64,000 nt of DNA from Pseudomonas fulva (lineage in GTDB: Bacteria; Pseudomonadota; Gammaproteobacteria; Pseudomonadales; Pseudomonadaceae): the NCBI RefSeq assembly GCF_015680705.1, contig NZ_JADNYP010000001.1, positions 248,001 to 312,000 of the forward strand, in the 5' to 3' direction. The translations under genes were made by a program, and so were the position numbers. The notes under the pieces are model-generated. The model searched no databases and was not told the DNA's origin. It was given only the letters and a program-made list of their open reading frames with translations. Each line of letters opens with the position of its first letter. Positions within the stretch are counted from its first letter, which is position 1. Shown here one piece after another: positions 34,630 to 44,736 of this stretch.

Positions 34630-37600
34630 ATGTCGCAACTGCCTGAACTCAATCCCCATCATGATCTGATCGAGCAACGCCTGCCCGCCTGGAGCCGGCA
34701 CGCCACACCTGAACACTGGTACGCCCTGCTTGAGCAGCATGCGCCTGCCCAGGGCCTGCCCGGACAGGAGGCCGACTGGTTCGCCAATGCCGCGCCCGAT
34801 CTGCGCGCAGCCGTGTTGCAGGCGCAAGCCGTGCTGCAACGCTCCCAGCAGCGCCTGGCCCGTTCGCTACGCGGCTTGAAGCAGATCAGGGCATTCGCCG
34901 AACCTTTGCTCGCGCAACACCTGCTGGAGCGACACGGCTTGCAAGCCCCGCTGCAGGACTGCGAGCTGCTGTGGGTCCGCCAGAGCTGGCACTGGCAGAC
35001 TGGACGTTGGCTCAAGCAGCATGAGCGGCAAAGCCTGCTGCAGGCCGCGCTGCAGAATTTCGCCGATGACGTCAGCTTTGCCGACGACAGCGCAGTGGCC
35101 AGACGCGCCGATATCGACGTGATACCCATCGTGATGCGTGGCTCGATCCTTGTCAGCCCCGATCTGCCCGCGGCCGACATCGACCTGCCTTCGGAAGCCT
35201 ACCGGGTCACTGCCCTGCCCCTGACGCCCGCCGCGTTCGCGCAGGGCTGCCGCGAGCTGGACCTGGGCCGACAGTACCAGGCCCACCTGCGCGAGGTGTT
35301 CGAAGCACCTGACACTGGGCCAGACGTTCGTCGCCAGGCGCTGGCCGTCCACCGCGCCCGACTGCGTGTGGCCGCCGAACTGGCCTATCTGCGTCATCGA
35401 ATCGGCGGCAGGGCCAGGGATGCGCTGCTGGAGCTGATCGAGGGTGGATCGCAGCGCTGCTGGCAGTTGAGCCTGTTCGACATCCGGCTGCATGAGGCTA
35501 CGCTCATCCAGGTCGATGCCGTGCTGTTGCTGTACTTGCCTGGCAGCGAGGTCGAACTGCGTCAGTTCGACAGCTGGCAGGCCGTGCTACAGGCGCTGCG
35601 AGACGATGTGCGTCAAGCCACGCGGCGCCAGGCGATGCTCGCCCACGTCGCTCTCGAACAGCGCGCCGACTTCAATCGAATCCTGTTGCAGAACCTCGAT
35701 GGCGACCTCCATGTGCAAAGGCTGCCGCTCGGGCCAACGTTGTTCGAGCACTGGCAGGATGACCATCTGGCGCGACTCCAGCACGAGGCGCGGCTGCTCG
35801 CCGTGCCTACCGCCGACGCCGACGAACAGGCACGTCGACGACGCCTGGCTGGCTGGCGGGACCTTGGTCTGGATGTGCTGACGCTAGCTGGGTTCTTCGT
35901 TCCCAGCGTAGGCTCGCTGATGCTTGCGGTCACGGCGTTCCAGCTACTCGATGAAGTCTGCGAAGGCCATGCCGCGTGGAGCGTGGGTGACCGTGACATG
36001 GCCTTGCGGCACTTCGCGGCCGTGGGCCTGAACCTGGCCCTGCTGGGTGGGTTGCACCTGGCTGGCAAGGTCGTGCCACGGCTGTTCAACAGCCAGCTGA
36101 TGGAATCGCTCGAAGAGGTGCGACTGAGCGACGACAGTCAGCGCCTGTGGCGACCGGAGCTCGCCAGTTACCGCAGCGACATGCGCTTGCCAGCCGATCT
36201 GCAAGCCACTCCTCAAGGCCAGTATCGCTATCAGGACAAGACCTACATCCGCATGGACGGCCATTTGTACGAGCAGCGCCTGGACACGCGCAGCGGGCAA
36301 TGGTGCATCGTCCATCCCAGCGAGCCTCGAGCCTACCAACCAGCGCTGGAACATAACGGCCAAGGTGCCTGGCGGGCCGAGCACGAGCAGCCGCTGGACT
36401 GGAACCTGACGCAACTGGTCAGCCGCCTGGGCGGGACGTTCGCCCAGACGCCGGCGACCGACGTACAACTGGCCGAGAAGATCAGCGGGATTGGCAGGGC
36501 GTCTTTGCGTCGCGTTCACCTGCGTGGCGAACCGCCCGCGCCGCTGCTGCTCGACACCCTGGAACGGCTGGCAGCCGCACGCCAGGCACAGGCACGCGTG
36601 GCGCAGGCAGCTGGGGAAGATTTCACTGGCGCGTTCAGCCAGGCCTACCAGGACGGCATGCCGACAGATGAGGCAGTCCGCCGTCTGTGCCAGGACTATC
36701 CGCGCCTGAGCGCACCGCTGGCTCGCCGCCTGTTGCTGCCACTCACGCCAACCCAGCGCATGGCCTGGCAAGCGCACGGCGTGCTGCCGACGTTCCTCGT
36801 CCAGCAGGTGGCGCGGGTGCATGAAGCCTTGCCGCTGGTACGCGCACTCGAAGGCTTGCACCAGCCGCTTCTGGCCAACCCTTGCAGCGAGCGCCTGGTG
36901 TTCGCTGGCCTCGAACGGCTCACCGTCTGGCCCGACGACTTGCGCCTGGAACTGCGCGCCGACAGTCCACAAGGAGCGACGCTGGCCAGCGCTGGCCCAC
37001 GCCATGCCTCCCAGCTACGCATCGTGTTGCGCACGCCGCGCGGCTACGAGCCGGACCTGGGCGAGCGCCCAGCCGCCGCTGCCACCGACAAGGATCTCTG
37101 CCAGGCCGTCCTGCGCGCGCTGCCCGCGGCACAACGCGAAGCGTGGCGAGCAGGCGGTGCCGACGAGCTACGCGCGCAATTGCAGGCGCAGGCCGAGCGT
37201 GCCCGAGAGGCCTGGGCATGGCGGCTTGGCAGGCCCTCGATGCCACGCCCGCGCGGCCTGCTGCGCGGTGGCGGGCCGACCGACTATCCGCTCATCGCGT
37301 CGCCACGCGGGTCATTGCGGGCCCGTTACCAGCGACTTTTCCCGGCCGCCTCCGATCTGGAATTCCAGCAGGACCTGGCGCGTTGGCAGCGTGAATTGCG
37401 CACCGCCGAAGTCGAGTTGCGCCATTTGGAGCAACGCCTGCGCCAACTGCGCGAAACGCTGGCCCAGTGGGCCGCAGAAAGCGACCGTCGGCAGCGCATG
37501 ACGCAGGCGATCATCAATGCCTGGCGCCGCGACGACACGATCAACATGTTCGATGGCCAGCCCGTGCCAGCCCTTACGCTGGAGGGCCTCGACGTGCAGG

Positions 37601-38412
37601 ACCAGGACCTGGCCTCGCTGCCGCTGCCGCCAGAGTTCACTCACGTACGCGCGCTGAACCTGAGGCTGAACGGTCAGCTGACCCAGCTCCCAGCGGCGTT
37701 CCTGGGGCGCTTCCCGGCACTCGAATACCTGCACCTCGATCGCTGTCGCTTCGCCCAGCTACCGGTCATCGACAACCCAGCCGGGCTGTTCTGGCTGGAC
37801 CTGCAAGGCAATCGCATCACCTGGGACGCCGCCGCCCAGGCGAGTCTGGAACGCTTCACCCACCTGCGGGTGCTGGACCTGTCCGACAACCCGCTGCTGG
37901 TCGCACCGGATCTGGGCGCATTGTCGCAACTGCACAGCGTGCATCTGTCCGGCTGCAGCCTGAGCCAACTGCCACGAGGCCTGGCGACGCTGCGCGAACC
38001 GCTGGTGCTAGATCTGGGCGAAAACCAGTTCCAGCAACTGCCAGCGGACCTGCACCTGCCAGAGCAGACCGGCCAGGCGCTGCGACTGGAGAGCCCCTGG
38101 TTGTCGCCGCAGGTCCACGAGCAGATCCATGACTATCATGCCCAACATGGCGTGGACTTGCTGGTGGCGCACATGGACTACGAGGAATTGCTCGAATACG
38201 CCACTGCCTCGGACTGGCCTGCCTGGACCAGCCTGCCGTTGCAGTATCGACGGGATCTTCGGGCCTTGCTGGACACCGAGAGGTTCCTCGATCATCCCGA
38301 GCAGGCTCACCGCGAACTCTGGCTGCGCCTGCGGCGCATGCATGCCGACCCGGCCTTTCGAGCCTTGGCGTTGGCGCGACCTGCGCTGCTGCTACCCGAG
38401 CTCGATCCGTGA
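34630..38412 (+). CDS. Large toxin-like protein with leucine-rich repeats (DUF6543/LRR family), no NEL domain
   Basis: A 1260-residue protein. The N-terminal 700 residues match in style the DUF6543 'dermonecrotic-toxin-like' region common in Pseudomonas. Two hydrophobic stretches (about 424-447, VLTLAGFFVPSVGSLMLAVTAFQLL, and about 464-484) could insert in membranes. A coiled coil (about 920-965, ELRTAEVELRHLEQRLRQLR) leads into leucine-rich repeats at about 995-1150 (LEYLHLDRCRFAQLP, FWLDLQGNRI, LRVLDLSDNPLL, LHSVHLSGCSLSQLP, LVLDLGENQFQQLP). Relatives usually continue into a NEL-type E3 ubiquitin ligase with a catalytic Cys; here the protein stops about 110 residues after the repeats and no such domain follows. 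AAGGAG precedes ATG 34630. Secretion route is unknown. Confidence 0.7.
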   Translation: MSQLPELNPHHDLIEQRLPAWSRHATPEHWYALLEQHAPAQGLPGQEADWFANAAPDLRAAVLQAQAVLQRSQQRLARSLRGLKQIRAFAEPLLAQHLLERHGLQAPLQDCELLWVRQSWHWQTGRWLKQHERQSLLQAALQNFADDVSFADDSAVARRADIDVIPIVMRGSILVSPDLPAADIDLPSEAYRVTALPLTPAAFAQGCRELDLGRQYQAHLREVFEAPDTGPDVRRQALAVHRARLRVAAELAYLRHRIGGRARDALLELIEGGSQRCWQLSLFDIRLHEATLIQVDAVLLLYLPGSEVELRQFDSWQAVLQALRDDVRQATRRQAMLAHVALEQRADFNRILLQNLDGDLHVQRLPLGPTLFEHWQDDHLARLQHEARLLAVPTADADEQARRRRLAGWRDLGLDVLTLAGFFVPSVGSLMLAVTAFQLLDEVCEGHAAWSVGDRDMALRHFAAVGLNLALLGGLHLAGKVVPRLFNSQLMESLEEVRLSDDSQRLWRPELASYRSDMRLPADLQATPQGQYRYQDKTYIRMDGHLYEQRLDTRSGQWCIVHPSEPRAYQPALEHNGQGAWRAEHEQPLDWNLTQLVSRLGGTFAQTPATDVQLAEKISGIGRASLRRVHLRGEPPAPLLLDTLERLAAARQAQARVAQAAGEDFTGAFSQAYQDGMPTDEAVRRLCQDYPRLSAPLARRLLLPLTPTQRMAWQAHGVLPTFLVQQVARVHEALPLVRALEGLHQPLLANPCSERLVFAGLERLTVWPDDLRLELRADSPQGATLASAGPRHASQLRIVLRTPRGYEPDLGERPAAAATDKDLCQAVLRALPAAQREAWRAGGADELRAQLQAQAERAREAWAWRLGRPSMPRPRGLLRGGGPTDYPLIASPRGSLRARYQRLFPAASDLEFQQDLARWQRELRTAEVELRHLEQRLRQLRETLAQWAAESDRRQRMTQAIINAWRRDDTINMFDGQPVPALTLEGLDVQDQDLASLPLPPEFTHVRALNLRLNGQLTQLPAAFLGRFPALEYLHLDRCRFAQLPVIDNPAGLFWLDLQGNRITWDAAAQASLERFTHLRVLDLSDNPLLVAPDLGALSQLHSVHLSGCSLSQLPRGLATLREPLVLDLGENQFQQLPADLHLPEQTGQALRLESPWLSPQVHEQIHDYHAQHGVDLLVAHMDYEELLEYATASDWPAWTSLPLQYRRDLRALLDTERFLDHPEQAHRELWLRLRRMHADPAFRALALARPALLLPELDP

Positions 38413-38415
38413 ACG

Positions 38416-40656
38416 CTAGCGCAAGCCGTGCCAGCCGCACTCAGCCTGGCCATCCAGCCATTGCTCGAAGGCCGCCGCAGGCATTGGCCGGGCGACCAGG
38501 TAGCCTTGGCCCTGGTCGCAACCGGCATTGCGCAGGAAATCGTACTGCCTCTGGGTCTCGATACCTTCGGCGGTGATGCGGAAACCCAGGGCATGCCCCA
38601 GGTCGATGATCGCCCGGGCCACCGCCACGGCATCGTCGTCACCTGGCAAATCCTTGATGAAGGCGCGATCGATCTTCAGATGATCGATCGGCAGCGTGCG
38701 CAGGTAGGCCAGCGATGAATAACCGGTACCGAAATCATCCACGGCCGTGGCCACACCGAGCTCTTGCAGCCGAGCCAGCACCTGGCAGGCCTGTTGCTGG
38801 CTTTCCATCAGCAGGCTTTCGGTGATCTCCACTTCCAGCAGGTCGGCTGGCAGGTCGTACCGCCGCAGCGCCCCGACCAGACTGGCGACATAGTCGCTGC
38901 GCTCGATCTGCAGCGCCGCGACGTTGATCGCCAGCGGGCCTGGCAAGCGTCCGTCGCCACGCCACGTCGCCAGTTGCGCGCAGGCCAGGTCAAGGACCCG
39001 CTCACCCAACGGAATGATCAGCCCGGTACGCTCGGCCAGCGGGATGAACTGACCCGGCGGGATCAGGCCGTGGCTTGGATCGCGCCAGCGCAGCAGCGCC
39101 TCGGCACCTTCCAGGCGACCGCTGAACAGGTTCACCTTGGGCTGGTACCAGAGTTCGAACTCGTCGGCGTCCAGCGCCCGACGCAAGTCGCGCTCCAATG
39201 CCAGGCGCTGGCACAGGCGCGCAGTCATGTCCGGATGATAGACGCGCCAGCCGTTGCGCCCCGCCTCCTTGGTGGCATACATGGCGGTATCGGCATGACG
39301 CAACAGGTTGTCGCTGTCCACGCCATGTCGCGGGCTCCAGGCGATACCGAGGCTGCCGGTGACCAGCACGGCATTGCCCGCGAGCTCGAACGGCCGCTGC
39401 AAGCACTCGAGCAGCTCATGCAACTGCCTTTGCACCTGCGGCGGGTCGCCGAGCAGGACGAACACGAACTCGTCGCCGCCGAGTCGACAGGCACAGTCGT
39501 CGGCCGTGAGCGCCGAGAGGAAACGCGCCGCGGCCTGCTGCAGCAACAGATCGCCCACGGCGTGTCCGAGACTGTCGTTGACCTGCTTGAAACCATCCAG
39601 ATCCAGTAGCAGTACGGCCAATGCGCTGCCCTGCTCCAGCGCCTGGGTCAACCGGCGTTGCAACAATACCCGGTTGGGCAGGCCGGTCACCACGTCATAG
39701 TGCGCCAGCCGCTCCAGTTCGGCCTGGGACTGGCGCAGCTCGCGGTTGCGCTGCTCGACCAGGCGGCTGCTGCGATTGAGCTGGGCAACGAACAGGCTGA
39801 ACAGCGCCGTGCTGCCCAGGGCTAGGAAGAACAGCGGGGAGCGCAGCAGGCTGAAGGCCGCCCAACCTTGCCGAGGCGTGGCCACCAGCTGCCATGAGCC
39901 GCCTGGAACATCCACCATGACGCTCACCTTGGGGTCCTCGAACAAGCGGCCATCGCCCCAGATCAGCGCGCCCTGCTCGCCCTTGCCATCGCCACCGCGC
40001 AGCGCCAGGCTCGACTCGCTGCCCGGCATCAGCCCCGCGCCGCGCAGCAACAGTTCGATATCGGCGACGATGGACAGGTTGCCCCAGTAGAACTTCACGC
40101 CCCGCTTGCCATCGACGAATACCGGCCGGCGATAGATCAGCGCCCGCCCGCCCTGGCGCAGCTCTACCGGGCCGGCCAGCACCGCCTGGCGCCGTTCGCG
40201 CGCCCAGCGCAGCATCGGGTACTGGTCGGGCAGGCGCCGGTAATCCATGCCGATGATGTCCCGGTTGCCATCGAGCGGGTAGACATCGCTGACCACGTCA
40301 TCCGGCGCCATCGACACATGGCGCAGGTAAGGCGCCGAACCCAGCGCCTCGCGAACCATGCCGCGAAAATGACCACTGCTGATCTGCCCATCGGCCACGA
40401 TGAGCTGGGCGATCCCCTCCGTCTCGCCAAAGGCCGCGCGCAGCTGCGCTTCGAGGCCGGCGCGAATGCCCGACAGGTGGGCGGTGATTCGCGCGACCTG
40501 CTCGCTTTCCTGGCGCTGCACATCCAGCCAGCCAAGCGCGATCGACAGGCCGATGCCCGTGAGCGCCAGGCCAATGGGCAGTATCCGGTCGACAGTGCGG
40601 CGCAGCGTGCCGCAAGCCGCCGATGAGTCATCCTTGAAGGCAGTCGTGGTCGTCAT
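38416..40656 (-). CDS. Membrane sensor with GGDEF and EAL domains (cyclic-di-GMP turnover)
   Basis: A 746-residue protein. Membrane helices at about 25-45 and 282-302 bracket a periplasmic CHASE-type sensor ([15 protein letters not shown] [19 protein letters not shown], then [13 protein letters not shown]). The GGDEF domain (about 330-490) has an intact RLGGDEF active site and [10 protein letters not shown], so diguanylate cyclase activity is possible. The EAL domain (about 500-745) has [39 protein letters not shown] and [10 protein letters not shown], the full phosphodiesterase set. The two genes on this boundary converge with 3 bases between stops. Cyclic-di-GMP commonly controls exopolysaccharide, but linkage here is only positional. 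Confidence 0.93.
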   Translation of the reverse strand: MTTTTAFKDDSSAACGTLRRTVDRILPIGLALTGIGLSIALGWLDVQRQESEQVARITAHLSGIRAGLEAQLRAAFGETEGIAQLIVADGQISSGHFRGMVREALGSAPYLRHVSMAPDDVVSDVYPLDGNRDIIGMDYRRLPDQYPMLRWARERRQAVLAGPVELRQGGRALIYRRPVFVDGKRGVKFYWGNLSIVADIELLLRGAGLMPGSESSLALRGGDGKGEQGALIWGDGRLFEDPKVSVMVDVPGGSWQLVATPRQGWAAFSLLRSPLFFLALGSTALFSLFVAQLNRSSRLVEQRNRELRQSQAELERLAHYDVVTGLPNRVLLQRRLTQALEQGSALAVLLLDLDGFKQVNDSLGHAVGDLLLQQAAARFLSALTADDCACRLGGDEFVFVLLGDPPQVQRQLHELLECLQRPFELAGNAVLVTGSLGIAWSPRHGVDSDNLLRHADTAMYATKEAGRNGWRVYHPDMTARLCQRLALERDLRRALDADEFELWYQPKVNLFSGRLEGAEALLRWRDPSHGLIPPGQFIPLAERTGLIIPLGERVLDLACAQLATWRGDGRLPGPLAINVAALQIERSDYVASLVGALRRYDLPADLLEVEITESLLMESQQQACQVLARLQELGVATAVDDFGTGYSSLAYLRTLPIDHLKIDRAFIKDLPGDDDAVAVARAIIDLGHALGFRITAEGIETQRQYDFLRNAGCDQGQGYLVARPMPAAAFEQWLDGQAECGWHGLR

Positions 40657-40718
40657 GGTTTGGAATCAGGTGCGATTGCCGCTGTATCGGCGGCATGACG
40701 GGGAAGTTGAGCGGCGCG

Positions 40719-40845
40719 CTGCAAGCTGCAGGTAAAGGCAGCACAGCGTCGCGACGGCAAACTCATCGCAGACGCTTATCCCGGCTCGGGCCACTCTTGC
40801 TTGCCGCTCGCGGCTTGCAGCTTGCGGCTGCGGCTTGCGGGCTGC
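40719..40845. repeat. Dispersed intergenic inverted-repeat element, copy B
   Basis: Left arm GCTGCAAGCTGCAGGTAAAGG and right arm GGCTTGCAGCTTGCGGC are inverted (11 of 12 core bases match). The middle (GGCAGCACAGCGTCGCGACGGCA, then ACTCTTGCTTG) resembles copy A at 4779-4874. The arms are followed by further GGCTTGC/GGCTGC iterations. It fills most of the 230-base gap between the GGDEF-EAL start and the next gene. Confidence 0.6.
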
Positions 40846-40886
40846 CCCTCGAACCTATTTACTGAGAGGAACGCCGGACGACTGGG

Positions 40887-42092
40887 ATGGACGATGGCAT
40901 GCGGATCATAGAAAAGAACGCCGACCTGGTACGAAGCCTCACCCTGGCCGAAGAGGAGCTTCTTGCCGGCTTCGCCCGGGGTACGCTTTCCGGGCCTCGG
41001 GTCATGCAAGCCAACCAGTTGCTGATGAAGGTCCGCAGCGAAGGCCATTGGCTCGCCTGCGACTGTCGCCCGGATGAGCCGCCCGTGCTCAATGTCACGC
41101 TCAATGGCAGTACCGGGACGCTGTTCCTGAAGAACAACCCCGGCACCGCCGAGCATGCCAGCGGCTGCCCGTTCACCAAGGACGAGCGCGAAGCCGCCGA
41201 GCGCGAACAGCAACCAGGCGCTCCGGCAGCCTGGCTGCCACCGGATACTCCCCTGCGCCTGCTTGGCGACTTCCGCCGCACGGCCGATGCCAACGCAGCC
41301 GCGGCGCCCACTGACGGTGGCGATCGGCGCGAGCAGCAACGGCTGCTCTCGCTGCTGCTGACCTGGATCGAGGCCAGTGGACTGAATCTCTACGCCACCC
41401 ATCTGAAAAAGGATCTGACCAGCCAGTTCGCGCAACTGCGCGGCGTGGCCGCTCGCTATCCGTTGTTCGAACGCGTGCCGGCCAGCAACTACCTGGAAAC
41501 CCGCCTGGACATGAAGCACCTGATGATGCTCAAGGCGCGCCTGCGCGAAGCCACCGTGTTCGGCAAGCACAGGCGCCACGGACTGCTGCTCGACTGCGTC
41601 GAGCGCATCCAGGCGCGCAAGGTGGTCACCACGCGCGGCGAAGAGGGTTTCGACTTCCAGGGGCACCACCTGGTCTGGGGTGGCGCCCTGACTAAGGGGC
41701 CGCTGCTGGCGCTGGCGTTGTATTCACCTGCCACCGCGGGCAGCCAGTTCTATCAGCTGATCAATGTCGCCAGCGTGCCAGTACTGTCGCGTCGGCATCT
41801 GTTCCCGGTCTACCGCGACGAAGAGCGCGAACCGCTCAAGGCCCTTGTCTCGCTGATCGACTGGATGGCCTCGAAGGGGGTCAAGGTACACATGCGTCGG
41901 CCGGTGATCGGCGGCGCGGTGATGGATGAGCTGGTCCTGACCTCCGATCTCGACCGAGTGCTTTCGGTGTCGTTGCTCGAAGAGCCGATCGGCCCAGAGC
42001 CGGACATCGAGCATTTCAAGCGCTATGCCGACTTCAAGAGCCTGGAGACTTTCCGCCGGTACGTCGCGGGGTTCTTCATGCGCGAGCGGTGA
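40887..42092 (+). CDS. Hypothetical protein with N-terminal Cys/His motif (DUF1173-like)
   Basis: A 401-residue soluble protein. Residues about 50-95 read HWLACDC, then LFLKNNPGTAEHASGCPF: C-x-C followed by PGT-x2-H-x3-C, a spacing that recalls the zinc-binding start of DUF1173 proteins. The rest (for example LVWGGALTKGPLLALALYSP and VKVHMRRPVIGGAVMDELVL) looks alpha/beta but I do not recognise it. The start ATG 40887 has only a weak GGACGACTGGG upstream; ATG 40899 is also possible. Neighbours give no clue to function. Confidence 0.6.
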   Translation: MDDGMRIIEKNADLVRSLTLAEEELLAGFARGTLSGPRVMQANQLLMKVRSEGHWLACDCRPDEPPVLNVTLNGSTGTLFLKNNPGTAEHASGCPFTKDEREAAEREQQPGAPAAWLPPDTPLRLLGDFRRTADANAAAAPTDGGDRREQQRLLSLLLTWIEASGLNLYATHLKKDLTSQFAQLRGVAARYPLFERVPASNYLETRLDMKHLMMLKARLREATVFGKHRRHGLLLDCVERIQARKVVTTRGEEGFDFQGHHLVWGGALTKGPLLALALYSPATAGSQFYQLINVASVPVLSRRHLFPVYRDEEREPLKALVSLIDWMASKGVKVHMRRPVIGGAVMDELVLTSDLDRVLSVSLLEEPIGPEPDIEHFKRYADFKSLETFRRYVAGFFMRER

Positions 42093-42322
42093 GCGGGCTC
42101 GCGCTGGTGCATTTGACGACGGCATGGCGATCCGGCAGCGTCCAGGCCCGCTGCCAATACGAGCGTCTACGCCGGAAAGACTCGCGCGGATCTGGCGATT
42201 TCCTACACCGTGCAGTGAACCTGCATCGATAAAAACGGTCTCTGGCTGACGGTCAAACCACCGACCGGTTCGCCGGCCTGGTCATCGGGCCTACATCCGT
42301 CCTGTAACATGCGAAGACCAAC
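42093..42322. other. Intergenic region before the SH3-domain gene
   Basis: 230 bases with no convincing gene, terminator or promoter. Confidence 0.3.
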
Positions 42323-42970
42323 ATGCCTGAATCCCGCTCCCTCACTGTCCTCGCCGCCCTGCGTGGCGGCCTGATCGGCGCCGTGCTGGCGATCGCCACG
42401 CCCGCCCATGCCGAAGACGCTGCCAGCGACGCACGCTGGGTCAGCGACAGCTTGAGCACCTACGTGCGCAGCGGCCCCACCGATGGCCACCGTATCGTCG
42501 GTACGCTCAAATCCGGGCAGAAGGTGACGCTGATCGGTACCCAGGGCAACTACAGCCAGGTTCGCGGCCAGAGCGGCGATGTCGTATGGATTCCCACCAG
42601 CGACCTGCAGTCGGTACCTGGCCAGTACGAGCGACTGCCGCAGCTCGACGCCCAGGTGACCCAGCTGAGCGACCAGCTCAAGACCATCGATGACAACTGG
42701 AAGAACCGTGTGCAAGGCATGCAGGAAACGCTCGATTCGCGCAAGTCGCTGATCACCGAACTCGAAGCGCGCAACAAGGACCTCAGCCAGCAGCTCGAGC
42801 AGGCCCAGTCCAACCTGCGCGATACCCAGGCCCGCCTGGGCGACGAGAACAAGCAGGTGATGATGCGCTACATGGTCTATGGCGGCAGCATCGCCGGTGC
42901 CGGCCTGCTGGCCGGGCTGATCCTGCCGGCGCTGACCCGCGGCCGCAAGCGCAACGATCGCTGGTTCTGA
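42323..42970 (+). CDS. TIGR04211-type SH3 domain protein
   Basis: A 215-residue exported, membrane-anchored protein. The signal peptide ends TPAHAED (about residue 31). A bacterial SH3 domain follows (about 38-95, VSDSLSTYVRSGPTDGHRIVGTLKSGQKVTLIG, then GDVVWIPTSDLQ). A coiled coil covers about 105-175 (LDAQVTQLSDQLKTIDDNW, LEARNKDLSQQLEQAQSNL), and a C-terminal membrane helix about 183-203 is followed by RGRKRNDRWF. This is the layout of E. coli YgiM and its relatives, of unknown envelope function. Confidence 0.88.
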   Translation: MPESRSLTVLAALRGGLIGAVLAIATPAHAEDAASDARWVSDSLSTYVRSGPTDGHRIVGTLKSGQKVTLIGTQGNYSQVRGQSGDVVWIPTSDLQSVPGQYERLPQLDAQVTQLSDQLKTIDDNWKNRVQGMQETLDSRKSLITELEARNKDLSQQLEQAQSNLRDTQARLGDENKQVMMRYMVYGGSIAGAGLLAGLILPALTRGRKRNDRWF

Positions 42971-43248
42971 GAGAAGCGGCCCGGGAATCTCGCGCACCAC
43001 ACCAACACCCATCTCTGGCATCATGCCGCCTGGCCGGGTTTGGCAAGCCTGGCGAAGTCTTGCCTGCTGGCTGGCGAGACCCTTGTTACCCGTGCCAGAC
43101 GCCCTGACCCTCCAGCGCAATGGGCAGCAAGCGAAACGACCACTCCGGTCAGCTTGTGCCTTGCGGCTCCCCTTCGCCGCTGCGCGCTGCGCTAGAATAT
43201 GGCGTCCCGCTCACTCGCGGGATGTCGCAAATCCGCCGGAGCCCAACC

Positions 43249-43935
43249 ATGTTCATCTTGAGCCGTCTCGACGGCATGCCGCCTGAATCCTTCCAGAACC
43301 AGATCCGCCAGCTGGTGATCGACCATGTGGGCGAGCTGAGCAGCGTGGCGATCCGCCCCGACAATCTGCTCTACCCTCTCTACCAGTACGGGGTCGGCCT
43401 GGAGGTGCACCACTACCTGCAGGCACTGGACGCAACGCGCGGCCTGAAGGTGCAGGTGACGCTGGCGCTGAATGGAGATGCGCCCGACCAGCTGCTCGGT
43501 TTCGCCCTGGCACTGCCCGGCGAGGATGATGACCGGTCGTGCGCGCTGACGATCCTGATCGTGTCACCCGGCCACCGTCGCCAGGGTATTGCCCAGGCGC
43601 TGCTGGACGACCTGCGCGGGCGATTCGCCTGCGTCGAACTGAATGCCTTCGCCGGCCAGGTTCCCTGGTTCGAGGCCATGGGCATGCAGGTGGTGGCAGC
43701 CTATGGACCGCAAGTGTTGATGAGCAGCACCGGTCTGGCGAGCAATGCCTTGATCGGCCGCCTCGACATCGCCTCGATCTACCAGACCCTCGAAATCCGG
43801 CAGATCCATACCTATTTGCTCAACCAGCATGGGGAAGAAGCGATGATCGAGGCGGAAGTGCTGCGCGACCAGCACCTGGACGAACTGGAGTGGCAAGCGC
43901 AGGAGTGCGTCAGGCTGCGTCAGGTCGTGCACTGA
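43249..43935 (+). CDS. GNAT-family N-acetyltransferase
   Basis: A 228-residue protein. The GNAT core is at about 60-160: LLGFALALPGEDDDRSCALTILIVSPGHRRQGIAQALLDDLRGRF contains the complete acetyl-CoA loop RRQGIA. It is followed by VELNAFAGQVPWFEAMGMQVVAAYG, the element equivalent to N-x2-A-x2-F-Y-x3-G-F. About 50 C-terminal residues (TYLLNQHGEEAMIEAEVLRDQHLDELEWQAQE) are helical. CCGGAGCCCAACC precedes ATG 43249. The frame extends upstream to 43120 but without a ribosome site. Substrate unknown. Confidence 0.8.
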   Translation: MFILSRLDGMPPESFQNQIRQLVIDHVGELSSVAIRPDNLLYPLYQYGVGLEVHHYLQALDATRGLKVQVTLALNGDAPDQLLGFALALPGEDDDRSCALTILIVSPGHRRQGIAQALLDDLRGRFACVELNAFAGQVPWFEAMGMQVVAAYGPQVLMSSTGLASNALIGRLDIASIYQTLEIRQIHTYLLNQHGEEAMIEAEVLRDQHLDELEWQAQECVRLRQVVH

Positions 43936-43980
43936 CCGTGGTCCTGCAGGGCCGGGCGGCCCCGGCAGGCAGGTCGTCGA

Positions 43981-44736
43981 TCAAGCGTGGACCCAGCGGC
44001 GGTGCAGCGCACGTGCCAGCGCATCGAGCATGAAGCCCAGCACGCCGATCAGCAGCACCATCGCCATCAGCTCCGAATAGGCCAGCCGATCACGGGTATC
44101 GAGGATGAAATAGCCCAGCCCGGCACTGACCCCGAGCATTTCGCAGGGCACCAGGACGATCCACAGGATGCCGATGGCCAGGCGCACACCGGTCAGCACG
44201 TGACCGATCACGCCAGGGATGATCACCTTGCGCAGGGTTTCCCAGCGGGTGGCGCTCAGGCTGCGTGACAGTTGCAGCCAGCGCGGATCGAGCTGGCGCA
44301 CCCCGGCAGCCGTATTGAGCAGAATCGGCCACAAGGCGGCGAAGGCCAGCAGGAAGTAGATCGGCTGGTCGCCCACCCCCATCAGCATGACCACAACCGG
44401 CATCCAGGACAGTGGCGAGATCATGCGCAGGAACTGGAACGCCGGGGTGGTCGCCGCCTCCAGGTAACGGTAGCTGCCCACCAGCAGTCCCAGCGGCACG
44501 CCGATCAGCAGCGCCAAGGCCAATCCCACCAGGATGCGCTTGAGGCTGACCCCGATATGCCCATAGACCTCGGCATCGCCGAGCAGCTCCAGCAGGCTGG
44601 CCAGGGTCGCCTGGGGCGAGAAGCGCGCCGACAGGCCGTCGGCCTCGCCAAACGTCTGCACCCCGGCCCACCAGAGCAGCAGCAGGCCCGCCAGGCCGGC
44701 CGATCCCAGGACAGCGTGTACGACATGTCGACGCAT
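43981..44736 (-). CDS. ABC transporter permease (SsuC/NrtB type)
   Basis: A 251-residue inner-membrane protein with about six helices. The EAA loop reads LSRSLSATRWETLRKVIIPGVIGHVLTGVRLAIG (residues about 158-191), as in taurine/alkanesulfonate and nitrate-type importers. It is the last gene of the minus-strand operon; its ATG overlaps the stop of the binding-protein gene by one base (TGATG). Only one permease gene is present, so it probably forms a homodimer. Confidence 0.9.
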   Translation of the reverse strand: MRRHVVHAVLGSAGLAGLLLLWWAGVQTFGEADGLSARFSPQATLASLLELLGDAEVYGHIGVSLKRILVGLALALLIGVPLGLLVGSYRYLEAATTPAFQFLRMISPLSWMPVVVMLMGVGDQPIYFLLAFAALWPILLNTAAGVRQLDPRWLQLSRSLSATRWETLRKVIIPGVIGHVLTGVRLAIGILWIVLVPCEMLGVSAGLGYFILDTRDRLAYSELMAMVLLIGVLGFMLDALARALHRRWVHA

